A stretch of DNA of 6,255 nt, taken from positions 1 through 6,255 of the forward strand of contig JAPYWO010000087.1 of the NCBI GenBank assembly GCA_028276305.1, read 5' to 3'. This DNA comes from Candidatus Thermokryptus sp. (GTDB lineage: Bacteria > Bacteroidota > Ignavibacteria > Kryptoniales > Kryptoniaceae). The position numbers and the translations under genes were made by a program. How positions within the stretch are numbered: the first letter of the stretch is position 1; each line of letters begins with the position of its first letter. This document shows, one piece after another, positions 1-6,205 of this stretch. The notes beneath the pieces were generated by a model that did no database searches, was not told the DNA's origin, and saw only the letters and a program-made list of their open reading frames with translations.

Positions 1-3
1 AAC

Positions 4-32
4 TTGACTTTTTAAAGCGGATTTATTATATT
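4..32 (+). promoter_or_regulatory. Sigma-70 type promoter ahead of the apbE-porin genes
   Basis: TTGACT at 4-9 matches the -35 consensus in 5 of 6 positions. TATATT at 27-32 matches the -10 consensus in 5 of 6 positions. The spacer between them is exactly 17 bp. Transcription would be expected to start near position 39-40, about 30 nt before the apbE ATG. The flanks are A+T-rich, so some chance resemblance is possible, but score, spacing and position all agree. This form differs from the -33/-7 promoters of classical Bacteroidia. Confidence 0.6.
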
Positions 33-34
33 TG

Positions 35-53
35 ATTTAGATTAAATCTAAAT
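35..53. promoter_or_regulatory. Perfect 19-nt palindrome over the predicted transcription start (possible operator)
   Basis: ATTTAGATT at 35-43 and AATCTAAAT at 45-53 are exact reverse complements around a single central A at 44. The site begins two bases after the -10 box and covers the predicted start of transcription. This is a classic place for a dimeric repressor to block initiation. In RNA it could also form a 9-bp A/U-rich hairpin, which would be weak at high temperature. I do not recognise it as the consensus of a specific regulator family. Confidence 0.45.
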
Positions 54-68
54 AAACTAAATGAAGTG

Positions 69-974
69 ATGTTAAAACTCTGCATAACATTACTTCTCTT
101 GTCGATGAACTTAACGCTGTCCCAGGGGAAAAGCTACTATTTGATGGGAACATACTCTTATATTGAAATGACAAGCCCTGAACTTAACAAAAAAGCTTAT
201 GAAATCCTTCGCGATATTGAAGTCAAACTCTCCGATTACATTGATTCATCGGAGATCTCAAAGATAAATGCAAACGCGGGGAAAAGATTTGTAAAGGTTT
301 CTGATGTAACTTTGGAGATGATAAAAAAAGCCATTGAGGTTTCTGAGAAAAGCTTTGGCTATTTTGATATAACCATAGGGGCTCTGACGATCAATGCCAA
401 AAGATTGGGTAAAATTGACGAGATAAAGGCAAAGGAACTTGTCAACTTTAAAAACATACTAATTAAGGAAGATAGCGTTATGCTGAAAGAGGAAAATATG
501 GCGATTGACCCAGGTGGCATAGGGAAGGGATTTGCCATTGAAAAGGCATATGAAAAACTTAACACTAAAAGAGGGTTTATTTCAATAGGCGGAGATATGA
601 AAATATGGGGGCATAAAAAAACAATTGCGATAAAAGACCCAAGAAATGGAAAATCGCTGGCTCAAATGGTAAACTTCAAAGATGTCAGCATATCCACATC
701 TGGAAACTATTTGAGAAAACACATTGTGACACCCGAGGAAGATGTCCTTCAAGTCACAGTTGCGCATGAAGACGCTGGTTTTGCTGATGCTTTTTCAACA
801 GCTATTTTCGCGATGCCGGAAAAAATGAGAAGAAAATTCATTGAAGATAACCCCGATGTTGGCGTTTTAATTTTGTACAAAGATGGCTCAATCTATATGA
901 ACAAAAAGTTTATGGAACTTTTTGAAATCTTGATATTTAAAACAAACAAAACAGCGGAGAAAAAACATGATTAA
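69..974 (+). CDS. apbE: FAD:protein FMN transferase (ApbE family), exported
   Basis: The product should transfer FMN from FAD to a Thr/Ser of target proteins outside the cytoplasm, using Mg2+. Family landmarks appear in order, numbered from the ATG at 69: an N-terminal hydrophobic signal segment (about 3-19), YLMGTY (24-29), SEISKIN (61-67), FDITIGALT (99-107), DPGGIGKGFA (147-156), SIGGDM (172-177), STSGNYLR (209-216) and FADAFSTA (238-245). Asp240 and Thr244 in the last motif correspond to the metal-binding Asp and Thr of the family. The length of 301 residues is slightly short for the family. The usual DPxTG after the His following the TSG motif is replaced by HIVTPEEDVL, a divergence. There is no lipobox Cys. 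A GTG at 66 directly before the ATG could also start translation; neither has a good Shine-Dalgarno. The FMN-binding-domain protein at 2385-2891 is its likely substrate. Confidence 0.93.
   Translation: MLKLCITLLLLSMNLTLSQGKSYYLMGTYSYIEMTSPELNKKAYEILRDIEVKLSDYIDSSEISKINANAGKRFVKVSDVTLEMIKKAIEVSEKSFGYFDITIGALTINAKRLGKIDEIKAKELVNFKNILIKEDSVMLKEENMAIDPGGIGKGFAIEKAYEKLNTKRGFISIGGDMKIWGHKKTIAIKDPRNGKSLAQMVNFKDVSISTSGNYLRKHIVTPEEDVLQVTVAHEDAGFADAFSTAIFAMPEKMRRKFIEDNPDVGVLILYKDGSIYMNKKFMELFEILIFKTNKTAEKKHD
956..966 (+). promoter_or_regulatory. Shine-Dalgarno site fixing the porin start
   Basis: GGAG at 956-959 lies 7 nt before the ATG at 967, inside the last codons of apbE. It supports ATG 967 as the true start, although this makes the porin overlap apbE by 8 nt, and it suggests coupled translation. 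It is the clearest Shine-Dalgarno in the window; several other starts here have none. Confidence 0.6.
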
Positions 975-2313
975 AAAATTAACATTGATCTTCCTCGCCT
1001 TAATTCCCATTGTTTTATTCTCACAAACGCAGGAAGAAAAGATAAAACAACTTGAGGAGAAAATTAAAAAACTTGAAATGGAAATTTCGCAAATTCAAGC
1101 TCAATCGGAAGAGACACAAAGATTGCGCCAGGAAATTGAAGCAATTAAAGAGGAAATCCGACGGCTTCGCATTGAAGTAGCAATGCCTGAGATTGAATTG
1201 AAATCATATTTTGGGCTCGGACCAGCAGCTTCAAAAATTTATTACACCCCCAAAGGTCTTTCAATAGCGGGATATGGTGAAATAACATATGAAAATTTCA
1301 TTGATAGGTCAAAAACCGATAGAGGGGATGTTCTGCGTTTTATCCCTTACATCGGCTACAAATTTTCGGAAAAGATACTTGTTAACTCAGAACTTGAAAT
1401 TGAGCACGCTGGAATTGGAAATGTCGGAAGTAGAAAACCAGAAGTTTATGTTGAATTCTTATATGTTGACTTCATAATGAGTTCAAAATTTAATCTCAGA
1501 ACTGGATTATTCCTTGTCCCTTCAAGCAGGATGAACGAATATCACGAACCGCCCGTCTTTTTTGGAACATTGAGACCTGATGTTGAAAGATTCATAATTC
1601 CAACCGTTTGGAGAGAAATTGGAATTATGGCTTATGGAGATATACTTAACGGGCTGTCTTACAAGCTTGGAATTATGAATGGATTGAGGACTGATTTGAT
1701 CACAACTTGGATCGCTGACGGAAGACAAAGAGGCGCTACTGTTAACTTTGATAAGTTTGCGGGTGTGTTGAGATTTGATTTATCTGGTGTAAAGAATCTT
1801 AACATAGGCACTTCTTTCTACTATGGTGGGGGAAGCGATAAAGCAGGAGCTGAACAAAAAGGAACTGAAAGCGCACTGTTTAGATTGTGGCTACTTGAGG
1901 CGCAATATCAGCTTGGAAATGCATCGGTCAAAGGTCTTTATGCACTTGGTAGCGCTTCGGGAAATTCAGTTTACACTTCAAAATCACGCTCAAAACTCGT
2001 TTATGGTTTTTATGTTGAAGCAGGTTATAATATCATCCCATTGCTTTACCCGGAATCAATTGTTTCCCTTTCCCCATTTATCAGATATGAAAGATACGAT
2101 TTAAATCGTGATGTCTTCACAGGCGATGTAGATCCATCTAAAAACAGAAGCGTTCTAACGCTTGGAATTGACTTCAAACCTCATCCTCAAGTCGTTTTGA
2201 AAATGAACTCTCAAATTCGCAACACGAAGTCAAATTTACAAGTCGGGAAAGGAACTGGATTAGATGAGTGGAAAATTGATCAGTTCAACTTGGGGCTCGG
2301 ATTCATATTCTAA
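967..2313 (+). CDS. Outer-membrane porin with N-terminal coiled coil
   Basis: This is a 448-residue outer-membrane beta-barrel protein. Residues 1-19 form a Sec signal peptide (MIKK, then a hydrophobic run, cleavage likely around FSQTQ). Residues about 22-71 are a charged heptad-rich coiled coil (repeated EEKIKQLEEKIKKLE-like pattern), as in porins that trimerise or tether through a periplasmic stalk. From about residue 97 to the end the chain shows alternating hydrophobic and polar stretches with Tyr/Phe girdles (for example SIAGYGEITYENF near 99-111) separated by Gly/Asp/Asn-rich turns. The last strand, FNLGLGFIF, ends in Phe, the signal read by the BAM assembly machinery. It broadly resembles phosphate-selective porin O/P-like proteins, but no substrate can be deduced. 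It overlaps apbE by 8 nt and is followed by a strong terminator. A link to flavinylated proteins is suggested only by position. Confidence 0.85.
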   Translation: MIKKLTLIFLALIPIVLFSQTQEEKIKQLEEKIKKLEMEISQIQAQSEETQRLRQEIEAIKEEIRRLRIEVAMPEIELKSYFGLGPAASKIYYTPKGLSIAGYGEITYENFIDRSKTDRGDVLRFIPYIGYKFSEKILVNSELEIEHAGIGNVGSRKPEVYVEFLYVDFIMSSKFNLRTGLFLVPSSRMNEYHEPPVFFGTLRPDVERFIIPTVWREIGIMAYGDILNGLSYKLGIMNGLRTDLITTWIADGRQRGATVNFDKFAGVLRFDLSGVKNLNIGTSFYYGGGSDKAGAEQKGTESALFRLWLLEAQYQLGNASVKGLYALGSASGNSVYTSKSRSKLVYGFYVEAGYNIIPLLYPESIVSLSPFIRYERYDLNRDVFTGDVDPSKNRSVLTLGIDFKPHPQVVLKMNSQIRNTKSNLQVGKGTGLDEWKIDQFNLGLGFIF

Positions 2314-2332
2314 TGTAACCCATTTTGAGGTT

Positions 2333-2364
2333 AATCCGCCTGGGATTCCCCAGGCGGGTTTTTT
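2333..2364 (+). terminator. Strong intrinsic terminator after the porin gene
   Basis: CCGCCTGGG (2336-2344) pairs perfectly with CCCAGGCGG (2349-2357) across a 4-nt ATTC loop. The stem extends outward by a U-G pair and two A-U pairs to 12 bp (2333-2344 with 2349-2360). A run of six T covers 2359-2364. The stem is far more G+C-rich than its surroundings. It begins 19 nt after the porin stop codon. The next gene starts 20 nt after the T-run, so any transcript of 2385-3832 from the upstream promoter must read through it. Confidence 0.92.
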
Positions 2365-2384
2365 AAAACAAAAAATTAAACACT

Positions 2385-2891
2385 ATGTCAATCCTTTTAT
2401 TAACTTTCCTGCTTTTTCAAATCGGGAAACCAGAAAAGATTCTAAATGAAATTTACCCCAACTCCAAAATTGAGATAAAAAATATCGTCCTTTCTGAAAC
2501 ACAAAAAAATAAGGTTAAAGAACTCTCGGGAGTTGAAATTGAAAGCAAGCTTGTTACATTTTACCTTGTCAAATTTAACGACCAAGTCAAATTTTACGGC
2601 TTCGTAGATGTTCATATCGTCAGGACTCTACCCGAGGTTGTGCTTTATATTTTAAATGAAAGAGGCGAAATTGAATTAATTCAGATTCTCTCTTTTAAAG
2701 AACCGCCCGAATACAAAGCAGATGATAACTGGTTGAAATATCTGAAAGGTAAAACACTTGGGAAAGACCTTTTGCGTTTGCGCCGAGATGTCCCAAACAT
2801 GACCGGTGCAACACTAACAGCAATAGCGATAACCGACAATGCAAGAAAAGTCATCGCGCTTTGGAAAGTAATTTTTGGTGAAGTGAGATGA
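2385..2891 (+). CDS. Small exported FMN-binding-domain protein, likely ApbE substrate
   Basis: This is a 168-residue protein with the FMN-binding domain found in NqrC and RnfG. The decisive motif is DVPNMTGATLTAIAITDNAR (135-154). In this family the last Thr of [S/T]GA[T/S] accepts FMN by a phosphoester bond, here Thr143, codon 2811-2813. Residues 1-13 (MSILLLTFLLFQI) are a short hydrophobic segment, probably a signal or membrane anchor, though without the usual N-terminal positive charge. Residues 55-105 are a beta-rich part (FYLVKFNDQVKFYGFVDVHI) typical of the domain. No other cofactor motif or Cys is present. An in-frame TAA at 2376-2378 rules out an upstream start; no Shine-Dalgarno is visible. 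Its last codons overlap the next gene by ATGA. With apbE in the same cluster, covalent flavinylation is a strong prediction. Its electron donor and acceptor are unknown. Confidence 0.85.
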   Translation: MSILLLTFLLFQIGKPEKILNEIYPNSKIEIKNIVLSETQKNKVKELSGVEIESKLVTFYLVKFNDQVKFYGFVDVHIVRTLPEVVLYILNERGEIELIQILSFKEPPEYKADDNWLKYLKGKTLGKDLLRLRRDVPNMTGATLTAIAITDNARKVIALWKVIFGEVR

Positions 2892-3832
2892 GATTCTTTT
2901 GGACAGGAAACTTAAAAAATCCAAAGCCGATTAGCTTTGCTTTATCTTTTTTCATCCTTTTCCTTATCCTATTCTGGATTGGAAATTTTGTTAACTTTTG
3001 GTTCAAGTTCGGATTTTCAGCTGAGAAGATCGGCAATTTTCTTTTCGGTGAGCCGGAGTTTCCATTGAAAATTTCACCAGCCCAAGTTCTTGAAGAAGCG
3101 CATATAAATTTATTCGTCATCGGAATTTTATTTTTATGTCTTTCAGCTCTGTTAATTTACTCACAACTAAAAGATAGAACAAAAATATATCTCATCGCCT
3201 CCATCGGCGTCTCTGGAATTATTTACATTTTCATTGATCTTTTAATTTTATCCCTTGGACGAGAATTTTCATGGCTGAAAATTTTTGCGTTTTCGCTTTT
3301 CCAATTCGTGATATTAGTTACTTTAATAATCATTATAACCTTTCCAAAACTTGATAACAGAAACGGGAAAAAATTTATCGCCTATATTGTCTTTATCTTC
3401 GCAATCTTAAATTTGATCTTCGTTGTGATAAACCTTTTCGTCTATTCAGAGAAGATCGGTCTTTCAATTTCACAAACAAGTGATTATTATCTGGGTAATC
3501 CTCAAAAATTCATAAAACAAAAATCAATTCAAGGGGCAATTTCAATCTCACAGATTCATTTCCTGCCGATGGCGATTTACATTTTAACATTAGTCCATTT
3601 CATCTATCTTGTTAACGAAAAATTTAACCTCAACCTCACATTTCTTCTTTTTTCAATGTCTTTAATTAACAACATATCGGGAATTTTAATTTTATACTTC
3701 GGTAAGCTCTTTTCGGTTGTCAAATTTATTTCGTTTCTCTCTTTGGAATTCCTTCTCTTTGTGTCATCATTATTGATCATTTTAAAGTTGATAAGTTCAA
3801 AGTTCAACTTCCCCAATCGCGGGCGTATCTGA
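2888..3832 (+). CDS. Eight-helix membrane protein of unknown function, internally duplicated
   Basis: This 314-residue protein has about eight predicted transmembrane helices: roughly 17-37, 73-91, 99-121, 129-152, 162-186, 222-242, 249-271 and 280-302. It is made of two related four-helix units. Each has a helix, a polar loop with a G-x-P motif (FLFGEPEF at 51-58; YLGNPQKF at 201-208), a helix beginning with His (EEAHINLF, His72; SQIHFLPM, His224), and two more helices. [17 protein letters not shown] (124-140) aligns without gaps to [17 protein letters not shown] (272-288). Its ATG lies within the stop region of the FMN-binding gene (ATGA overlap), with GGTG 7 nt upstream, so the two are probably made together. 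I cannot assign a known family. Membrane His residues beside a predicted flavoprotein make a heme- or quinone-linked electron-transfer role possible, but this is inference. The end overlaps nadE on the other strand by 29 bp. Confidence 0.8.
   Translation: MRFFWTGNLKNPKPISFALSFFILFLILFWIGNFVNFWFKFGFSAEKIGNFLFGEPEFPLKISPAQVLEEAHINLFVIGILFLCLSALLIYSQLKDRTKIYLIASIGVSGIIYIFIDLLILSLGREFSWLKIFAFSLFQFVILVTLIIIITFPKLDNRNGKKFIAYIVFIFAILNLIFVVINLFVYSEKIGLSISQTSDYYLGNPQKFIKQKSIQGAISISQIHFLPMAIYILTLVHFIYLVNEKFNLNLTFLLFSMSLINNISGILILYFGKLFSVVKFISFLSLEFLLFVSSLLIILKLISSKFNFPNRGRI
3029..3340 (+). repeat. First copy of an internal protein-level duplication
   Basis: Residues about 48-151 of the membrane protein (2888-3832) match residues about 196-302. 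The pattern is G-x-P loop, helix starting with His72, a connecting helix, then [10 protein letters not shown] and a final helix. The first G-x-P glycine to His spacing is 18 residues here and 21 in the other copy, and His to the later Gly is 52 against 48. The similarity is at protein level only; the DNA is too diverged for recombination. Confidence 0.55.
3473..3793 (+). repeat. Second copy of an internal protein-level duplication
   Basis: Residues about 196-302 of the membrane protein repeat the layout of residues 48-151: YLGNPQKF loop, helix starting with His224 (codon 3557-3559), a connecting helix, then [10 protein letters not shown] and a final helix. The acidic pair before the first His (Glu69-Glu70) is replaced here by Ser221-Gln222, so the two halves are not equivalent and may have different roles. 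Confidence 0.55.
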
Positions 3833-4643
3833 AATCAATATTTATCGTTCTATATGAAATTTTCGCAATGATCGGCGGGCGTCTTTTGAACTGGTTTCGC
3901 TGAACCATAAGTTTTACCTTTTTAATTAATCCCCTTTCAAATCCAAGTTCAATTAACTCTTCATCCGTCTTTCTTTCATCAACCATGAAGTAAAGCAGTT
4001 TATCAACCTCTTTATATGAAATACCGAGCTCGTCCTCGTCTGTTTGTCCAACCCAAAGGTCAGCGGTTGGTTTTTTCTCTATTATTTTTCTTGGAACCCC
4101 AAGCTCTTCAGCCAGTTGCCAAACCTGTGTTTTATACAAATCACCGAGAGGATTTATAGCACTTGCCATATCGCCATAGAGAGTTCCGTAACCGAGAAGA
4201 AGTTCAGTTTTGTTGCTTGTTCCAATTACGAGAGCTTTCTCACGAGCTGAAAGGTCATATAAAATTATCATTCTCATCCTCGCCATGACATTCCCGCGTC
4301 TGATGTTGTCCATATCAGGAAATCTTTCAAAATATGGCTCACACATCGGGGTTATATCAATTAATTCGCTCTTTATTCCAAGATTTGAAATGACAAGTTG
4401 TGCATCTTCAATGCTATCCCGTGAACTTGTCTTGTAAGGCATCATAACTCCAAGGACATTTTCCTTGCCGAGCGCCTCCGTTGCAAGGTAAGCGGAAACA
4501 GCAGAGTCAACTCCGCCAGAGACACCGATAACAGCTTTGTTAAGACCGAATCTTGTTGTTTCCTTTCTTATGAAATCAACGAGAATCTTTCGCACAAATT
4601 TCGTATTAAGTTTCAAGTCCTTTGATCTTTCAAGTATCTCCAT
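3804..4643 (-). CDS. nadE: NH3-dependent NAD+ synthetase
   Basis: The enzyme makes NAD+ from nicotinic acid adenine dinucleotide, ATP and ammonia, the last step of NAD synthesis in the cytosol. The 279 residues form one synthetase domain of normal length without an N-terminal glutaminase domain, so ammonia is the likely nitrogen source. Landmarks are the ATP-pyrophosphatase P-loop SGGVDSA (42-48), [11 protein letters not shown] (115-125), [18 protein letters not shown] (141-158), [10 protein letters not shown] (165-174), KPTADLW followed by GQTDEDELG (191-207) and KRRPP (253-257). All look intact. The gene starts 15 nt after the stop of the split sugar enzyme; GGGGT a few bases before the ATG may act as a Shine-Dalgarno. 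It is probably the last gene of that leftward operon. Its last 29 bp overlap the convergent membrane-protein gene. The C-terminus FRYARDWGS looks natural for the family, so the overlap is not obviously due to an error. Confidence 0.96.
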   Translation of the reverse strand: MEILERSKDLKLNTKFVRKILVDFIRKETTRFGLNKAVIGVSGGVDSAVSAYLATEALGKENVLGVMMPYKTSSRDSIEDAQLVISNLGIKSELIDITPMCEPYFERFPDMDNIRRGNVMARMRMIILYDLSAREKALVIGTSNKTELLLGYGTLYGDMASAINPLGDLYKTQVWQLAEELGVPRKIIEKKPTADLWVGQTDEDELGISYKEVDKLLYFMVDERKTDEELIELGFERGLIKKVKLMVQRNQFKRRPPIIAKISYRTINIDFRYARDWGS

Positions 4644-4658
4644 AAATTGACCCCGCGT

Positions 4659-5729
4659 TTAATTTTTGATTTGCATAACTTTATTACCCTTTTTCTGATA
4701 CTTTCTTCCACACTTTTTGCAGACCGCATTACCCTTTTTAAAGTTTATTTTTTCACCGCATTCACAAATCCAACCAGTTACTTTCGCTGGGACACCGGTG
4801 ACGATCGCATAATCGGGAACATCTTTTGTGACGACAGCGCCAGCCCCAATCATCGCCCATCGCCCAATAGTTATACCGCAAAGTATCGTCGCGTTTGCTC
4901 CAATTGTAGCACCTTCACGAACAAGCGTCGGTATCCATTTGCCACCTTTGGGATATTTAGCCCTTGGGTTGATGTCGTTCGTAAAAACAGCCGAGGGACC
5001 TACGAAAACATAATCCTCAAGCGTCACAAGATCGTAAACGGATACATTATTTTGAATTTTTACCCCATCCCCTATCACAGCCCTTGCACCAATGAAACAG
5101 TTCTGCCCTATGACACAATTTTTTCCGATCTTCGCTCCGCTCATAATATGCGTGAAATGCCAAATCTTTGTCCCTTCACCAATTTCACAAGGTTGATCAA
5201 TCACAGCAGTTTCATGAGCAAAGTAATTTGAGCCCATTTTCAATTTAACACCATTATTTTTCAATGATTCACTCGCAAGTTCAAGAACCTTTAAAACATT
5301 TATTGACTCTGTCCCATCCGTCAACGGTTTTTTCCTTAAATTAACACATTCAACGAAATGAAGACAAGCATTTCTCAGAGGTTCATCTTTAGGTATGTCA
5401 ATGGCTTCTACATCGGCTTTTTTAGCAACAGGAAGAGAATTTATCCATTCAACTTTGTGTGGATAAAGCACAAGTTTATTTTCCCTTTCTGTATCATCAA
5501 AGACAGCCATCTTCTTCGTCCCTATGACAACGAGTTTTTGCTCCTTGTATGGATGAATCCAACTGACAAAGATATGAGCCCTGATTCCATTTTTAAATTC
5601 AAGGTGAGTAACCGTAACATCACACGGTATCTTTGATACATCGTTTAAACCGCTTGTATTTGCTTGAGTATTTTCTGTGATGAAATAACTTTCACCAAAG
5701 GAAGAAACTTTTTCCGGCAATTCACCCAC
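4659..5729 (-). CDS. C-terminal fragment: Gfo/Idh substrate domain fused to beta-helix N-acetyltransferase and zinc ribbon
   Basis: The open frame is 356 codons from a GTG that overlaps the previous fragment by 8 nt. Residues 1-163 are the rest of the Gfo/Idh/MocA domain ([34 protein letters not shown]). Residues about 167-320 are a left-handed beta-helix acyltransferase of WbpD/WlbB type, with hexapeptide repeats ([54 protein letters not shown]) and the end motif [17 protein letters not shown]. It would use acetyl-CoA to acetylate the 3-amino group of the UDP-sugar. Residues 322-340 have CxC and CxxC pairs (Cys322, 324, 337, 340), a likely zinc ribbon. The GTG is probably not a genuine start but the product of the frame break. 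Met165 (ATG at 5237-5235) could start a free acetyltransferase. A stretch around 18-34 ([17 protein letters not shown]) looks longer than in relatives I remember. Confidence 0.88.
   Translation of the reverse strand: MGELPEKVSSFGESYFITENTQANTSGLNDVSKIPCDVTVTHLEFKNGIRAHIFVSWIHPYKEQKLVVIGTKKMAVFDDTERENKLVLYPHKVEWINSLPVAKKADVEAIDIPKDEPLRNACLHFVECVNLRKKPLTDGTESINVLKVLELASESLKNNGVKLKMGSNYFAHETAVIDQPCEIGEGTKIWHFTHIMSGAKIGKNCVIGQNCFIGARAVIGDGVKIQNNVSVYDLVTLEDYVFVGPSAVFTNDINPRAKYPKGGKWIPTLVREGATIGANATILCGITIGRWAMIGAGAVVTKDVPDYAIVTGVPAKVTGWICECGEKINFKKGNAVCKKCGRKYQKKGNKVMQIKN
5722..5729 (-). other. Frame break and probable deletion junction
   Basis: On the minus strand the bases here read GTGGGTGA. 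The upstream frame reads CGT GGG TGA (Arg Gly stop) and the downstream frame reads GTG GGT GAA (Val Gly Glu). A deletion between two short GTG or G-rich matches, removing a length not divisible by 3, would create exactly this sequence. A single-base frameshift cannot explain it, because joining the frames would still leave the conserved segment of about 20 residues missing. Confidence 0.65.
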
Positions 5730-6198
5730 GTCTAAACTTTCCGAAATTTAACCTGTTTGAATAAATATATTTTATTTCGCCAAGTTCCCCATTTTTTATT
5801 AGGTCTTTAAGCTTCTGCACAGCGGGATGATATTGAAGGACATGGTCAACCATTAAAATTAAATTTTTCTCCTCGGCTATTTTCACAAGTTCAACTGCTT
5901 CATCAACTTTCAGCGCCAATGGTTTCTCCACAAAAACATCTCTGCCCGATAATAAAAATTTCTTTGCAAGTTCATAGTGCGTTTCCGACGGCGTTGCAAT
6001 AGCAACCGCTTTAATTTCATCGTCCTTTAGAATTTCATCAATTGAATTGGTATAAGTTGCGCTATATTTCTCTCTAAGTTCATCAAAATTTGTCTCATTT
6101 ATATCACAAACGGCTTTTAAAACGCCAATCTCATGAAAATTTCTCACAAGATTTTTCCCCCAGCTTCCTGAGCCAACTACGGCGATGAACTTTTTCAT
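5722..6198 (-). CDS. N-terminal fragment: NAD-binding part of Gfo/Idh/MocA dehydrogenase
   Basis: These 158 residues are the Rossmann domain of a Gfo/Idh/MocA dehydrogenase acting on a UDP-amino sugar uronate (WbpB/WlbA type). Visible are the dinucleotide loop [10 protein letters not shown] (7-16), acidic Asp32 after the second strand (CDIN), ATPSETH (68-74), the catalytic-lysine motif EKP (91-93, Lys92) and DHVLQYHP (118-125). The frame enters the second domain with [14 protein letters not shown] and stops one codon later at TGA (5722-5724), where relatives continue into the His-Asp helix. Without the rest of the domain it should bind NAD poorly and lack activity. The ATG at 6198 lies 7 nt after the stop of an upstream frame; no Shine-Dalgarno is seen. 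Confidence 0.85.
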   Translation of the reverse strand: MKKFIAVVGSGSWGKNLVRNFHEIGVLKAVCDINETNFDELREKYSATYTNSIDEILKDDEIKAVAIATPSETHYELAKKFLLSGRDVFVEKPLALKVDEAVELVKIAEEKNLILMVDHVLQYHPAVQKLKDLIKNGELGEIKYIYSNRLNFGKFRRG

Positions 6199-6205
6199 AA
6201 CGGTT

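Larger units (their letters stand above)
4659..6198 (-). pseudogene. Broken fusion gene: sugar-nucleotide dehydrogenase plus N-acetyltransferase (WbpB/WlbA + WbpD/WlbB type)
   Basis: Two open frames, 6198 to 5722 and 5729 to 4659, together give one two-domain enzyme. They break in the middle of the Gfo/Idh/MocA domain, not between domains. The first ends [18 protein letters not shown]; the second begins [16 protein letters not shown]. In intact relatives, from memory, these two parts are separated by about 20 residues containing the conserved His-Asp of the Gfo/Idh family. Here that segment is gone and the frame changes. The intact protein would be roughly 530 residues. The enzyme pair would carry out the C3 oxidation and the later 3-N-acetylation in UDP-2,3-diacetamido-2,3-dideoxyglucuronate synthesis, with a separate aminotransferase (WbpE/WlbC type) in between. 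The rest of both frames is well conserved with no other lesion, so the break is either very recent or an assembly/sequencing artefact. Confidence 0.75.

Noticed and set aside
61..71. A two-codon reading frame (ATG AAG TGA) whose stop overlaps the apbE ATG as TGATG
   Set aside because: It could act as a minimal leader peptide with re-initiation, but it has no ribosome binding site and such patterns arise easily by chance in A+T-rich leaders.
1021..1180. The coiled-coil start of the porin read as an independent S-layer-homology or adhesin domain
   Set aside because: There is no SLH motif; the stretch is only charged heptads between a signal peptide and the barrel.
2264..2449. A 61-codon open frame on the + strand spanning the terminator
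   Set aside because: It runs across the porin end, the terminator hairpin and the FMN-binding start, and its protein has no sensible features; it is a chance frame.
4647..5231. A 194-codon open frame on the + strand opposite the acetyltransferase
   Set aside because: It is antisense to strongly conserved hexapeptide repeats, and its translation has no recognisable domain; the minus-strand reading is clearly the gene.
5722..5729. Programmed ribosomal frameshift joining the two halves of the fusion enzyme
   Set aside because: No slippery heptamer is visible, and a shift would not restore the missing segment of about 20 conserved residues.
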